Positions 46,031 to 57,320 of a stretch of DNA of 64,000 nt are shown here, one piece after another. Each line of letters begins with the position of its first letter. Position 1 is the stretch's first letter. Source of the stretch: Lepeophtheirus salmonis (taxonomy: Eukaryota > Arthropoda > Copepoda > Siphonostomatoida > Caligidae); the NCBI RefSeq assembly GCF_016086655.4, contig NC_052137.2, positions 5,518,001 through 5,582,000 on the forward strand, written 5' to 3'. The notes under the pieces were generated by a model. The model did not search any database, was not told the origin of the DNA, and worked only from the letters and a program-made list of their open reading frames with translations. Position numbers and translations under genes: made by a program.

Positions 46031-46685
46031 GGTAAGGGAGAAAGTAATTTCTTATTTACTACCTTTTTTTAAATAAGTATATCTTGTTCACTATTGGTTA
46101 TTATTGCATCTACGATAAAGTAGTATTACACTTGACTGGTTCAGTCGTGAATGATTGTGTGTCAAATATGGAGATCTCGAAAGAATAAATTCGCCATATT
46201 TTATATATTTACTACCTGAAAGGAAAAACTGTCGAAAACGACCAAGGAAATTTGTAATGTATAAAGGGTAAATACTCTTTTGGTTCTTGTTTCACATTAG
46301 GGTTCAAGCAATTTTGTTCTGGTTTTGTAGAGGTTAATGATTCTTCTGGCACTGGCAGAATTGTTGTCGAAAATGTCCATAAAATCGTAGAAAATATCCA
46401 TATATGTTAGTAGGTCGAAGCATCGTTCAGGAGCTGAAAACAAGTAACTACAACATGTTCCTATTTATGGGCAATTTGGTCTCAATAACGGCTTTTGCAA
46501 ATTGGTCGTTTAAGTTTTTCGTAAATAGGAAAAAGGGCTTCTATACACCGGGCTTTATGAAGTTGGATTTTGTTGGCATCAAGCTATCGAACAAAATAGT
46601 GCATATTTTGCTTAAATTGGTTGATTGTAATACTTCTTAAAAATTGAAATAAAGTGAGAAAAACTTAATAACTTTTTCCCGATGC
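46031..46685 (+). mobile_element. Mos1-like mariner, internally deleted
   Basis: Left end ggtaagggagaaagtaa and right end (inverse: gcatcgggaaaaagtta) are imperfect inverted repeats. The left is preceded by TA. The length of 0.65 kb is half that of a complete mariner. Confidence 0.6.
46168..46660 (+). pseudogene. Mariner transposase, N- and C-terminal pieces
   Basis: Begins MEISKE, stop, IRHILYIYYLKGKT, the first helix of a Mos1-type transposase. Other frames give VENVHKIVENI and VGRSIVQELKTSN, which are the second DNA-binding region. Then, with the catalytic core absent, GFYTPGFMKLDF and HQAIEQNSAYF, the C-terminus. Many stops and frameshifts; inactive. Confidence 0.7.
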
Positions 46686-47083
46686 AATAACAGAGTGGGA
46701 AATTCATGTTTTTTTATCTACTGCCCAGCCCTTATTATATAGACTTTGTACCAATTCATTAGTTTACATAAACCTATTACAGTTTGTTAATTTTATTGCA
46801 TCTCACAAACTGTCTTCTGAGAAAAAATCATAAAAAAGGGTGAAATTTTGTTAGTAGCACTCTATCTATATTTCCTAGTATTGGAGATATATTTCATAAT
46901 TGTTAGGGATTGTTTACTGCACCTTAACAAATTCAAGCGGATATTGTCCAAATACATTGTGCAATGTAATTAAAAGTTAATATAATAATCTAATGAGAAT
47001 TGAATTTGGAATAAGAAAATAAGTATTTTTTGTATATCAGAGTATTAAATAATATAAATTAGCTATAAAAATCATTTCAAATA
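46686..47083. other. No recognised gene
   Basis: AT-rich spacer. Confidence 0.5.
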
Positions 47084-47882
47084 TTGCATGGTCCATTGAG
47101 ATCTTAACCCTTACTAATTCAATAATTAATTAAGTTTGAGTGATTGAAATTAATTCATATTTCGATATATTAAAGTAACTATAAACTATTACTTACAAAA
47201 CAAATCTTAGCTTTTTAGTTTACATAAAAGTAAAGAAAATGACACTTGAACGTGATCGACAAATTTACATTCAAGCACTCTTGGACGCTGGACGTCTCCA
47301 GGACCACAATCTACGCTGTGAACGAGTTTAAAACATAAGAGAGAAAAAAGGACTACTTCAAAAAGACTAAAATGGACCTGGATGAGTTAAAGAGCACAGC
47401 CTAAGCAAATTCCATCAAGTCCATGAGGTCCCGTGCAAGAGAGCTTTGGGTTTCATACGAAACTATGGAAAGATCCTGGTGAGAGCCACTTTTTGACATC
47501 AGGAATGAAAGAAATCCATATACTCTGTTAGAAAACTAATTTGAATCACACTTTTGGCCTCCCTACAGCCCTGATGAGAACTTCCTTAACTACATCTTAA
47601 GGGTACATGTCGAGGGGAATGTCTGCAGTGTCTGCTATCGAAACACCAAGGCCTCCAAAACTGGGACTCCATGACAGATGAATACATCCGCAGCGAGTGC
47701 CAATCTTTTGCACCACCTGGAAGCCATCATTGCCGCTAAGGGCAGCTTCATTAATTATTAAGAGAGCTCAGACACACGTACATTTATAGTATTAATTTCC
47801 TTGAAATTCTATTGTTAATTGATAAATTATATCTTGTTGAAGTTTAAAATTCAATGTGTTCATATTTTAATGAACCACTCGG
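47084..47882 (+). mobile_element. Mariner, family B, copy 3 (799 bp)
   Basis: Left end ttgcatggtccattgag (degenerate) and right end ...atgaaccactcgg, with TA on both sides (47082-47083 and 47883-47884). Same leader and same deletion pattern as copy 1. Confidence 0.8.
47239..47760 (+). pseudogene. Mariner transposase, family B, degraded
   Basis: Readable blocks in several frames: ERDRQIYIQALLDAGR, EKKDYFKKTKMDLDELKST, SIKSMRSRARELWVSYET, FWPPYSPDENFLNY (the DD34D-type motif with its third residue changed), CYRNTKA and LEAIIAAKGSFIN. The middle of the catalytic domain is absent. Inactive. Confidence 0.75.
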
Positions 47883-48679
47883 TATAGCTAATAATATCTT
47901 TGGGTAAAATGATTGTACAATACATAAGTATATACCTACACGAATATATAATGGAGGTACTCACCTCACATAAATTATACCGTATTTAAAATGTTTTACA
48001 AATGCACAAATGGTAAATTATGCCACATTAATTATATAAATGTACAAATATAGGTATTTTTAGCTTCACTATATACTTACATAAATAATAAATTATATAT
48101 ATTTACACTTTGTTAGGCAATTTTCATTTAGAAAGAAATACACAAAGGCAACAAAATACATCTTAGTCGTAATTCTGAAAGATCCCTGTATTTTCTGTTC
48201 GACTCAAGCCCCACTGGTGTTTGCGCCTGGATCTGTACAAACCTTGTACTCGGATGCGACGATAAGATATTATATTTACATTGTTCATCAGTTTTATAAA
48301 ATCTACCCATAAGAGATCCGATACCTACTTTTGGACTACGGCCCACCTACTGAGAAACATTTAGTCAACATCCTCCAGTACAGAGTAATATTTATTGATA
48401 AAACAAAAGTTCCACTCCAAGGTATTGAATAATAACATCAACTCTTACTTCCTTCAATCTAAAAATATGTTTCATAAAGTGAGTGAAACGTTTGTTCCAT
48501 TGTAAAAAAAAATATAGATAATTGTTTGAAAAATGTATAAAAAAAGTATCACTTATTCAATTTAAGATTCATCTAGCAAGTAAAAAGAAATATTTCACAC
48601 ATTGAAAAAAGACACCAGGTGCATTGGTTATTGTCATCCCTGATGTATAGTATGTCCCAATTCAGTATAATAAAAAAAA
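47883..48679. other. No recognised gene
   Basis: The minus-strand frame at 48128-48346 (VQIQAQTPVGLESNRKYRDL) has fairly protein-like composition, but I recognise no family. The rest is AT-rich. Confidence 0.4.
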
Positions 48680-48774
48680 GGGAGTAAAATATACGAACAG
48701 GACATCACCTCCGGCTGCCAACTACATCCGAGTAACTACACTACGCCATTATACCACTGAGCAATCTAGCTCCC
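48680..48774 (-). tRNA. tRNA-like or tRNA-derived SINE sequence
   Basis: On the minus strand a 95-nt segment starts GGGAG and ends CTCCC, able to form part of an acceptor stem. It has TTGCTCAGTGGTA, a good A box, about 10 nt in. A TTCGTAT loop lies where a T loop would be, but the T stem does not pair well and no standard cloverleaf or anticodon can be fixed. A decayed tRNA gene or SINE head is more likely than a working tRNA. Confidence 0.35.
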
Positions 48775-49229
48775 AAACTCTTTACCACTCATCTTTTTTA
48801 TTATTATTTTTAAGAAGTACATCCAGTAAATAATAGAGGGCTGAATATCATAAAAGATTGTTAATATTGTTTGGAGCGGTGGTCAATGTAATTTGTAAGT
48901 TAAAATCGGAAAGTAATTATGATTTCTATAAATTATCAAAACTTTAATACTATAATAAAATATTTTTCAATTAAAAAACAAAATTAGCCAGAATTTTTTA
49001 TCATCGGCATGACATATAAGCTTCAATATATATGTCTACTTCATCTCATAACAAATAGATGAGGTTATTTTATACGATGGATTTTGGGATCTATTTTTGA
49101 AGGAGTATGTACATGATGTTATAATAAATGTCTGAGAAGGGATTTTCGTATAGATCCTTCAATATCATTAAATAAAGTCATGAACATTAAAAAAAAATCT
49201 CAAACTGTTATTATTAATTTTTATTCTTT
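48775..49229. other. No recognised gene
   Basis: AT-rich spacer. Confidence 0.5.
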
Positions 49230-49466
49230 AGTGCAGTGCTAAATGTCAGGTTTGTCCTTAATGATGAGAAGTTCAGGGAAGTCATTAATGGACTCTCGGC
49301 CGTATTATTAATGTCAACCCTGGTTCTGATGGTTTGATTCGAAACTGCCGAAGTGAAGCTTTCAAATGGAAAAGTTTATCAACGCCCTACAATCAAGTTA
49401 GCTTCGGTGTTCCATCTGAAAATATATGATCCCCCTGAGGGTGCTCATGGTGGGGAGTATGGATAG
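49230..49466 (+). pseudogene. BEL/Pao retrotransposon pol, C-terminal end
   Basis: Frames give NDEKFREVINGLSAVL, VNPGSDGLIRNCR and, after one frameshift, VKLSNGKVYQRPTIKLASVF, ending GAHGGEYG with a stop at 49464-49466. In BEL/Pao elements pol ends with a domain that reads like GxDGLVRxxxVK followed by RPxxKL and a GGE motif. The stop lies 5 bp before the probable LTR. Upstream pol is not found, so only the 3' end survives. Confidence 0.7.
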
Positions 49467-49471
49467 CGAAG

Positions 49472-49709
49472 TGTTGACAATTGATTCGCTCTATTGGTGT
49501 TTCCCTGTATCATTTATATTCTTTTTTTTAATATGTCTCCTTTTTATGTTGTTGTCGTTTTTTCTCATTATGTACACGAGCGAGTTACGCTCCTGTATAT
49601 GTGTCTATATATATTACTCGTCGTTATGTGTGTTGAAGGTAGAATGTGGTCGCCTTTAATAAAATTAGAATTACTGTCCACTAATTAATTTGTGTTGTGA
49701 ATTAGGTCA
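49472..49709 (+). repeat. Probable 3' LTR of the BEL/Pao element
   Basis: Begins TGTTGACAAT right after pol, contains an aataaa polyadenylation-type signal near 49658, and may end at ...attaggtca. Only one LTR is present, so the right boundary cannot be checked. Confidence 0.45.
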
Positions 49710-50460
49710 GTCCTTTCCTACAAAAGGAAAGAAAACGCTCAGGATAGGTTTTTTTCAAATATATTGGTGGTTTTATCCACTAATTAATTGATTAATTCGA
49801 CAAATCTCCTAGTATATGAACCTGCATCCGCCCATAGTTCCTTTCAATGCATGTATTTTCATTTGGATATCCTAGCTACACACCTCCAGCCTTGAACTTG
49901 ATGTTCATGGATATTGTCCTTTTATAAAGGCCTTACTTGGTGGATCTCATTTCCAATTATGGGAGGTACACTCATTGTAGAGATGACTTTTAGCTTCAAG
50001 GTATGTGGTAATAGCTTCTAACTTGGTGGAACATCGCTCAGTGCTCAATAACATCATTTGAAGTTCATCCGCCATCCACAGTTCCTTAATTAAATTTCAG
50101 AGTTATTCCTTAAACAGTCAATTTGACTTCGTCTTCTCTTAAAATGAATATTTTATTCATATTCTTTAGTGTCCTTGACAAAAAAAAATTATCATTTCCA
50201 TCACACTCATCTGATTGCAATTCCATTTATGCTAATGAATTCGTGTTGTACACTCCGTACAGACTATTAATTACTTTACATCTTAGACTCTTCAAGCCTT
50301 ACTCTCCAGTACCTTACTACTTGTGGGCATTTATGCCTTTGGACAATATGAATGCCCTTAAAATTTCAAAACTTATTAATCTGGAGTATTAAATTGCGTA
50401 TCACCATATTGAAATGTTACCATGTCAAAACTTAGGATCTTCACACAAATTTATTAATTA
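49710..50460. other. No recognised gene
   Basis: The plus-strand frame at 50123-50392 has no domain features. Confidence 0.45.
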
Positions 50461-50462
50461 TA

Positions 50463-50495
50463 CAGGGATGTGCTAGTAAATTAGGACATTTTTTA
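50463..50495 (+). mobile_element. Possible mariner end
   Basis: TA followed by cagggatgtgctagtaaatt resembles the cagggtgtccacgataaatt end of the mariner at 35178. No transposase or partner end is found. Confidence 0.35.
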
Positions 50496-50639
50496 AAGAG
50501 TTATAACTTCGAGAATTGAAATTTTACAGAACTTTTTTATAAGAAATGTGGGGTTTGGGTGTTTAGTTCAAACACGAAAAGTTTTGTTCAAAAAATAAAC
50601 AACCCAAATATACTAATCAATTCAAAGTTAACGCCCTTG

Positions 50640-51885
50640 CTGTGCTTTTATGAAGTGTCCCTCTGGCATTGAACTTTTGGGCTTAGAGTAGACTTGATTA
50701 GTAAGGTTATTCCATCTTTCGTGTGCTGATTCAGATTATTCAAAGAAGAGAAAAAGAGGTAACCTGGCGGAGTATAGAATGATTCTCCAAATTGCATCTA
50801 TTATCACAAACTATGACAATGTCAAGTAATTTAGCATATTTTATAAATTAGGCAACGCTATATAAACGTTTCAATCTCTGTATAGAGCTTACACTCAAGG
50901 AAAGGATTGATAAGTCACTCCATTTTGTATTGTTTTGATACAAAGACACACAGAGACGATCGTGAACTAGATAATGCCCTTCTTGAATTATATCGTAATC
51001 TAGATCTAACCAGCAATATGTTCTTTTTTATGAGGATACAAAGAGAGTTTCTTGGGGTATTCACAGATGTTTTTCAGTTTATCCCACGCTCGACTTAGTA
51101 ACAAGTGCAATTTTCTGATGTTCATGGCTCTCCCTATGGTTGTTTGGTTCCTTATCATTTGATGTATCTGGTTCTTTTGATTGTGGACAATATTTGGTGG
51201 AAGTGGAATTGTCATCCACCCTATTTTCTACATCTTTATTATAAGAAGTTGTAGTCCTGGCGAGGATGGTGTCGTCAAATCCCAGAGTAGATTCATTGTT
51301 GAGATTTTCTACCTCTGTACCTTCACAGGCTGTATTTCTTACCCTATTTGTTTTCTTCAAGAGTGGGACTCTCACTGCAACTTTTCTTAACCATTCCCTC
51401 TTTTCTCATATCCATTCATCCCCCCTTTGATTCCCAACCAGTTTTGTTGTTCTTGATTTCATCAATTTTTAGAGCCAATTCATATTCGTATACCTTGATT
51501 TGTAATCGTTTTCCGTTACAATTTACATGGGTATGTTCAAATTGGAAACAGTTTTGGAATTGAAGTCGTACTCCGGGAACCTTCCGTTAACTAAGTTTCC
51601 CTTTACTGGTATTTTTGTAGGGTACTGTGAAGGTCAGCATTGACCTCGACTATGTAATTTTAAGTTCTCCTAATTGACTTATATTTTGTTAATTTTTTCT
51701 CAGCGTCTGGATACTAAGGATTTGAACTTTGGCAAAGTTACATCATTTTTCAGTTTATGTTCATCTACTCTTTTAAAGCTATTAACAGTTTTTTTTTCCA
51801 TTGTTCTCCTGCGATCGAGTTCAAAGTTCTCTATACCTTTAATTCTCATCATTATAGTTTTCTGTTCTCCACTAGGTCTTTCCAC
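50640..51885 (-). mobile_element. Non-LTR retrotransposon (LINE), copy 2
   Basis: Minus-strand order: a basic segment (51885-51700, LDRRRTMEKKTVN), a decayed CCHC knuckle (about 51600-51460: NCFQFEHTHVNC, with the C-x4-H-x4-C part intact), an acidic Asn/Ser/Thr-rich tail (51375-51079), then endonuclease-like sequence (50840-50640: LLDIVIVCDNRCNLEN, and after a frameshift GITLLIKSTLSPKV). The order knuckle, acidic tail, endonuclease is the same as in copy 1 at 32631-34640. No reverse transcriptase follows. The assignment rests on the endonuclease-like pattern and this shared order. Confidence 0.6.
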
Positions 51886-51914
51886 ATGAGTGTAGTATTC
51901 CTTATTTCTTTTTT

Positions 51915-52240
51915 TCTATCTTTATTGGTATAAGGAAGTTACATACGCAAAAAACATTTATCAAATAGTCTAGTTTATAGTTGAATCCCTTAACTAAAAA
52001 TACTATAAAACTATAAACATGGTGAACAAATAATGAAAATTTTAACATGCATTATCTCTAAAAGATTAATAAAATACGTCCATAGGTATAAAATAAACAT
52101 TAAAATAATCCTAAAAATTCACATTAATAATAAAAAAAGAGAAATAAAAGCGATAGTTTCAATGGCAATAAAAAAAAGACAACTTTTGTACTTTTGAGGT
52201 GCATAACTTTTTAAAACATTTATGTATGTGTATCAGGCGA
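51915..52240 (-). repeat. Repeat module, shared with 56546-56860
   Basis: Ordered similarity over about 310 bp: ctttattgg...aagttacata, tagtttatagttgaatccct, ggtgaacaaataat, and ttgaggtgcataacttttta. The copies have the same orientation and both lie next to LINE pieces. It could be a LINE 3' untranslated region on the minus strand, ending in the CTTTAT block. Confidence 0.6.
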
Positions 52241-52298
52241 CGTAGAAGCTTCCTTTTGCTATTTGAGCTTGATGGGTTGTAGTAAATAAGATCCCCCT

Positions 52299-52990
52299 AT
52301 GATAGTGAATGCTGAATACCTAGAAGTAATAGTTATAAAAATAGCTCTTAGTTATTCTTCTCTGTCAGTTTCGACTTTAGTTAACATCCCACCTATTCTA
52401 CTTTTACTGTTCGAGAGGTCAAACTCCAAAGCACTTGTCTTTGTTGGGGCCATGCTGACATTCCATGTGACGCCGAATAATAGCAAAGGAGTTACAAACC
52501 TATCCCATAGTCCAGAGACGTTAAGGGATTCCTTCACAATACAAAGAGCAGGAGAGTCAGCAAAATCATGTATTGCTGTGTTAAATAATTTCCAACAATC
52601 TTTGCAAGTAGTATTAAAAAATAAACATTAATTCTTGCAATTGAGCTAATAATTATCTTTTTCCTTGATATCTGTGAGTTTAGTACTTTTATAAACTTGT
52701 TGCATATTTCTTCAGCATCTTCCTTAAAATTTGATTCAAATCATTCTCAAATGACATGGAATGGGTATTATATGATATTCTGGAGCTTTCATGAGTGGGT
52801 GAAAAATTTACCACGGTCGAATATTGAGTCGTTGCCCAAATCGTGAATCGACGAAATAGAATTTGTTAAACCTAACCATACTAATTTTCTGTGTTTTACA
52901 CGGGTTTTTAAATAAAAATTTATATTTAAATTTTGTCTCACCACGTCAATAGTCGAGGATAATGAAAAAACAGTGTTCCTTTCCATAAAA
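52299..52990 (-). other. Coding-like region, unassigned
   Basis: The minus strand reads ALCIVKESLNVSGLWDRFVT and TSALEFDLSNSKSRIGG in an open stretch (52640-52352), with related-looking frames upstream to 52990 (ADEICNKF-like and LGLTNSISSIHDLGN segments). It precedes the repeat module in minus-strand sense, so it might be the end of a LINE ORF2. I cannot identify domains. The plus-strand frame over 52299-52631 is the competing reading. Confidence 0.3.
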
Positions 52991-53810
52991 TAATTTGAAT
53001 TGCTGCTGAAGATGGAGAAAATTTATACATATGATTATTTATTAAATCAGTTCCAAGGATAGGCCGAGTATAACTTGGACTTGATGAGATAGTGGGTCGA
53101 CACTCAACGATCGGTTGTCGCGTAATACCAATTAAAACTTTGTGTTATATTTTAGGGATTATTCTGGCAACTAGAGATAGTCCTCCTCCGATGAGAAATG
53201 TATATCTCTGATTGAAAGTAAATAAAATATATGACACAATCAATTGAGCCAGCAATATCTCGGCCTTTCAGGGAATAGCTGTTGCTATGTAAATTGTATA
53301 AGGAACAATTAAAAAGTTATAAAAAATTAATCTCTTCTGAAAGTTAAATTTTCCCGAAGAGGAGATTCTGAATTAATATATTTATCAAGAAACGTCCAGT
53401 TCAGGCTTTTTTTACTATTGATTTTTAAACAAGATCACTTTTCTTATTTTTTGAACTAGCCCATTACAATCTCAATCCGTTTAGTTAATTGTCGTAGAGA
53501 ATTAGCCTCTTACATTAATGTGACGTCATCGGTGCGCATATCAATTATATGTTTATTTCCTAAAATCTACTCCAAAACCCGTAAATTTCTTTGAAATAAA
53601 ACCTACAAGGTCATATAGTACAGCAACGAATAGTAAGGGAGCTGAAAAACAATCTTAGCGACAACTCTTTTCAAAGCTCTTGGGTTACTTTAGAGATAAT
53701 TGATATTCCATTGAAGACAAGAGCTCGTATGTAAATATATTAAGATAATCAGAACAAGAAAAATAAAAATAAATTAAATTAGAATATATTTTTTGAATAA
53801 GAAATGATAT
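52991..53810. other. No recognised gene; may hold the 5' LTR
   Basis: The last part, 53640-53818, precedes a primer-binding site and should be the 5' LTR of the Gypsy element. Only its end (tttttgaataagaaatgatatc) clearly matches the other LTR-like copy at about 55755-55780. Confidence 0.4.
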
Positions 53811-53909
53811 CTATAAATTGGTGACCCGAACGTTCAAATATCGAGGATGCAAATCGACAATGAAGCAATACATATCGCCAGTGCTACAAAAAAAAAAACA
53901 TTGTTTTGG

Positions 53910-54330
53910 TTTTCCCAAGCTGAATGCCAGTTTTGGGTCAAAGGTAAAACTGAAGAGGAAATTATGTAAGACTACGTCTGCTTGTCACTGGACAATATAG
54001 CAACAGCTTCTCGAGTTGTACTGCTGATAGAAAATCCTTCCAAAGACCCATATTCTACCATTAAAGCTCGTCTTTTGGACATATATAAGCCATCAGACAG
54101 TGAGAAGTTCGAAGCTTTACTGAATATTTGGGAATGGGGCGAACATACACCATTCGCTCATCTGGCTAAATGATAAATTTCCTGTATGGACACAAATTAT
54201 GTTTTTTAGCCAGATGTTTCCTTCTTAAAGCAATGCCATTTCCAAACCGACTCCAAATAGAACAGGTTGATTTCACAGATCCATATAAAGTAGAAAATTC
54301 CACTCATTGTTTTTATGCACAGTAGAAAAA
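53910..54330 (+). pseudogene. Gypsy gag (capsid) fragment
   Basis: Reads FWFSQAECQFWVKGKTEEEI, stop, DYVCLSLDNIATASRVVLLI, then DPYSTIKARLLDIYKPSDSE and LLNIWEWGEHTPFAHL. It then carries on in other frames (YGHKLCFLARCFLL). This is the conserved capsid region of arthropod Gypsy elements. Several stops; inactive. Confidence 0.7.
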
Positions 54331-54449
54331 GATGAAATGTCCTCTTACTATACAACTAAATACAAACTTAAATTATCTGCAGTAAATATTGGTTTTGCGG
54401 ACAAACCAATTATACTTTTATCTGATATTTCTGTTTCTATTCTGCGCCC

Positions 54450-55350
54450 CGTAGTTCCTCAGCTTTGAAGCGTCCTGTATTTGATATTATTCACTCATTA
54501 TCACATCCATCAGCTCGTTCTTCCGTTATATTTATAACAAAAAACTATGTATGCAATAGTATGAATAAAGAAATTAAACTTTGGACTTGTCAGTAAATGT
54601 CAAAAGTCGAACGGAATAACTAGATCTACACCCATCCAGATTCCTATTCCTACTTCTCGTTTCTTTCATATTCATGGCAATCTAGTGGGCCCCAATTTCC
54701 CTCCCCTCACAGATACACCAATCTTTTAGCAATAATAGATCTTTTTTCTCGATGGCCAAAAACCATTCCATTCTCCAATATAGATACGACTACATGTACA
54801 TGAACATTGTGCTTTCATTGTTTATCAAGATTTGGTGTTCCTGTGGAAATAGCTCTCCCAAAAAGGCCCTCAGTTAACTTTTCAACTCTGGTACCAATAA
54901 TCCCTCCCTCTAGGCTATAAAATACCCCATACAACATCTTATCATCCACAGTCTAACGGATTAGTTGAACGATTTCATCGAAAACTCAAATCTTCCATGA
55001 AAGTACCCTTTACATCTTCACAATAGGTAGACCAACTTCCTTGGACACCTTTAGGTATATGTCCAGCCCCGAAAAAGGGTATTTCCTTTTTGTCGGTAGA
55101 AATGCTTCACGGTCAACCCCTCTCCATTCCGTGTGCAATTATACATCCTTCGTTGTCCTCTCCACAACAAATTTTAGCCGATCAACATAGACAATGTTTC
55201 AACATTACTTCCTTACTCTATTGTACGTCACTCATCGCGTCAAATAGATTACGTACCATCAAGGCTTGACCTTTCTATTCTTTTTTGTTCATCGTGGTCC
55301 TGCTCTTGAAGGTATAAAGTCTCCTTATAAAAGACCTTTTAAAGTAATAT
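54450..55350 (+). pseudogene. Gypsy integrase fragment
   Basis: Readable in several frames: VFDIIHSLSHPSARSSV (the H-x3-H of the integrase zinc-binding domain), NYVCNSMNKEIKLWTC, FLSYSWQSSGP/ HIHGNLVGP-like, LLAIIDLFSRWPKTIPFSNI (first catalytic Asp), FGVPVEI, LPWTPL-like, and near the end RGPALEGIKSPYKRPFKVI. Many stops. The linked gag indicates one deleted element. Confidence 0.7.
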
Positions 55351-55780
55351 AATTTTTGATAAATATTGTAATAATCAACGGAACTCACGAGTAGAACGGA
55401 TCTCCATCAACCGATTAATCCCGGAATAGTTCCAGATGACACTTTTTCGCCTTCAATTTCAATCTCGTCCACGAAGTTGTATCGACGTGAACTTTTATCA
55501 AGGAGATGTAATCAATGATTTTTAATATTTGTATAAAAATATGTTTATCGACGTGTTGATGTGTTTGACAATATTTATGTTCTAGATATATAGACCATTG
55601 CGCTCCTTATTACCTATTTCTTTGTAAATTAATAATAATTTTTATCTGGTGGGACATATGTAGCAACCCCTAAAAGTACTCGGCAGTGCCCTCTATACGG
55701 ATAAAGAATAACTAATCTTATCTATAAATATATATATACTAATATAAACAGTTAGATTTTTGAATAGAAAATGATATCCC

Positions 55781-56250
55781 TTAAAGGAGATTTTTTACTG
55801 CTTTCATTACATTACCAGGTAGAATTGAATCAAAAGCCTTGCTGAAGTCAACAGCAATTATACCTCTAAAATGTTTCCTTTTCTGTACATTCTCAATGGC
55901 AGATTGAACACTTTTTGAAATGTCAGAAATCATTCTTCCCTTGAAAAAGCCTTTTTGATCCCATCCTATTTTGGAATTTAAAATTGTTTCAATTACAGTT
56001 GCGAGAACTACCGAAATAATTGTGAATTTCTCATTGAGCACTGTTATGGGTCTCCAATTAATAATGTCCGTTGCCACACCTTTCATATGGATAAGAGCAA
56101 TCCGGTCTTTCTTAACTGATTTTTGAAGTTTCTCATGGACTTTTCCAGTTGGAATAAGAAGGGGACTACCTCATTCATGCATTGGCTAAAAATCCTTCTT
56201 ACCATAACATCGGGTTCAGAAGCTTTGTTACGATTAAAATGTTTTTTCAT
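55781..56250 (-). pseudogene. LINE reverse transcriptase, N-terminal part
   Basis: The frame at 56086-55781 has NWRPITVLNEKFTIISVVLA, GWDQKGFFKGRMISDI and AVDFSKAFDSI, which are reverse-transcriptase blocks 1 to 3 (the last includes the first catalytic Asp). Upstream frames to about 56250 add FLFQLEKSM and FKNQLRKT. The YADD block is not present because the copy stops at the Gypsy LTR. It may belong to the same LINE family as the pieces at 50640 and 57484, but this is not shown. Confidence 0.75.
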
Positions 56251-56545
56251 GTATTAGGATCCTACGTAAAATTGAATGTGTTTCCGATTTAGATCGAAGA
56301 AACTTATCTCTATCCCCACCAGGAAACTTTTTGGAAGCGCATATAGAAGAGTTTTAAAATTTATTGTGGGTCAGTGATTGTTAGGAAACGACCAATAATT
56401 TTCGTGATAACGGTGGTCAATCGATCTTATTGGACTAAATTTTTATGTCTTTTTGATAGGTTAGTTTTCAACATTGCTTTTTTTGTATGCCATCTCAGGT
56501 ATCTCTGAGTCACGAAAAGGCTTGAAGTATTTTTTTCTTCACATA
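56251..56545. other. No recognised gene
   Basis: AT-rich spacer between the reverse-transcriptase piece and the repeat module. Confidence 0.5.
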
Positions 56546-56860
56546 AAGACTTTATTCGTTTGGAAAAGTTACATATACAATATAATAATGTATAAATAAA
56601 AATTTTAGTTTATAATTAAATCCCTAAGGAAAAGTCAATAAAATAATTAATTAGAACGGTGATTCAACAGATAATCAAAATAATATGTAGTAGTGTATCA
56701 CATTTCATAATAATCTTCAATAAAATTAGAAAAATGATCTAGTAAAAAACAAATGAATAAAAATTATCAAAATTATACGACTAAAAAAAAATAGGACAGA
56801 CACAAAAATCCCAACATTGAGGCATTGGATGCACAAAACTTTTTAAACTGACTGTTGGCC
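56546..56860 (-). repeat. Repeat module, second copy of 51915-52240
   Basis: See 51915-52240. The last block here is ggatgcacaaaactttttaaac, and the first is ctttattcgtttggaaaagtt. Confidence 0.6.
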
Positions 56861-57320
56861 TTTGGTAGAGCAGGGTTTTCATCAAAAAATGTCTAAAAAG
56901 TTTATTGCTTTCACCTCTTGTATTGAGTGAAATTGTTTTATTCACTCCCATATTCATTTCTGATGTCTAGAAATCAGCGTTTTATAAAAATCACTATACT
57001 TGGTTGACATTTAAAAGGGATTTAGGTCTCAAATATAAAAATTAAACCTAAATGTTAGGAATTTTATTTTGAGCTTTCTACAGTGAAAGGCCCAAATTTA
57101 TCGACGATATTTTAGAAACCGAACCACACCTAGTGCTTGAAAGTGAAGAATTTGTTTTCCCATTGTAATAATTCATCGATTCATTATTTAAATGCTAAGT
57201 TTTCTGGCTTTGATTTTTTAAGGCAACCCTCATTAAGCCCTCCATTCAACCCAATTCTACACGAATTCCTACAAGATGAAAAAAAGGAAGATCTGGATTT
57301 TGAGGGGGTTTCATTGGCTG
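56861..57320. other. No recognised gene
   Basis: AT-rich. The plus-strand frame 57137-57394 shows no domain features. Confidence 0.4.

Larger units (their letters stand above)
53811..55780 (+). mobile_element. Ty3/Gypsy retrotransposon, internally deleted
   Basis: A tggtgacccgaac primer-binding-site-like sequence at 53819 is followed by gag (about 53910-54330) and then directly by the integrase part of pol (about 54450-55350). Protease, reverse transcriptase and RNase H are missing. A right LTR candidate spans about 55658-55780 (starting tgtagcaacccctaaaag, ending with the ttttgaatagaaaatgatatc block shared with the left side). Total length is under 2 kb, against about 5 kb for a complete element. 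Confidence 0.7.
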
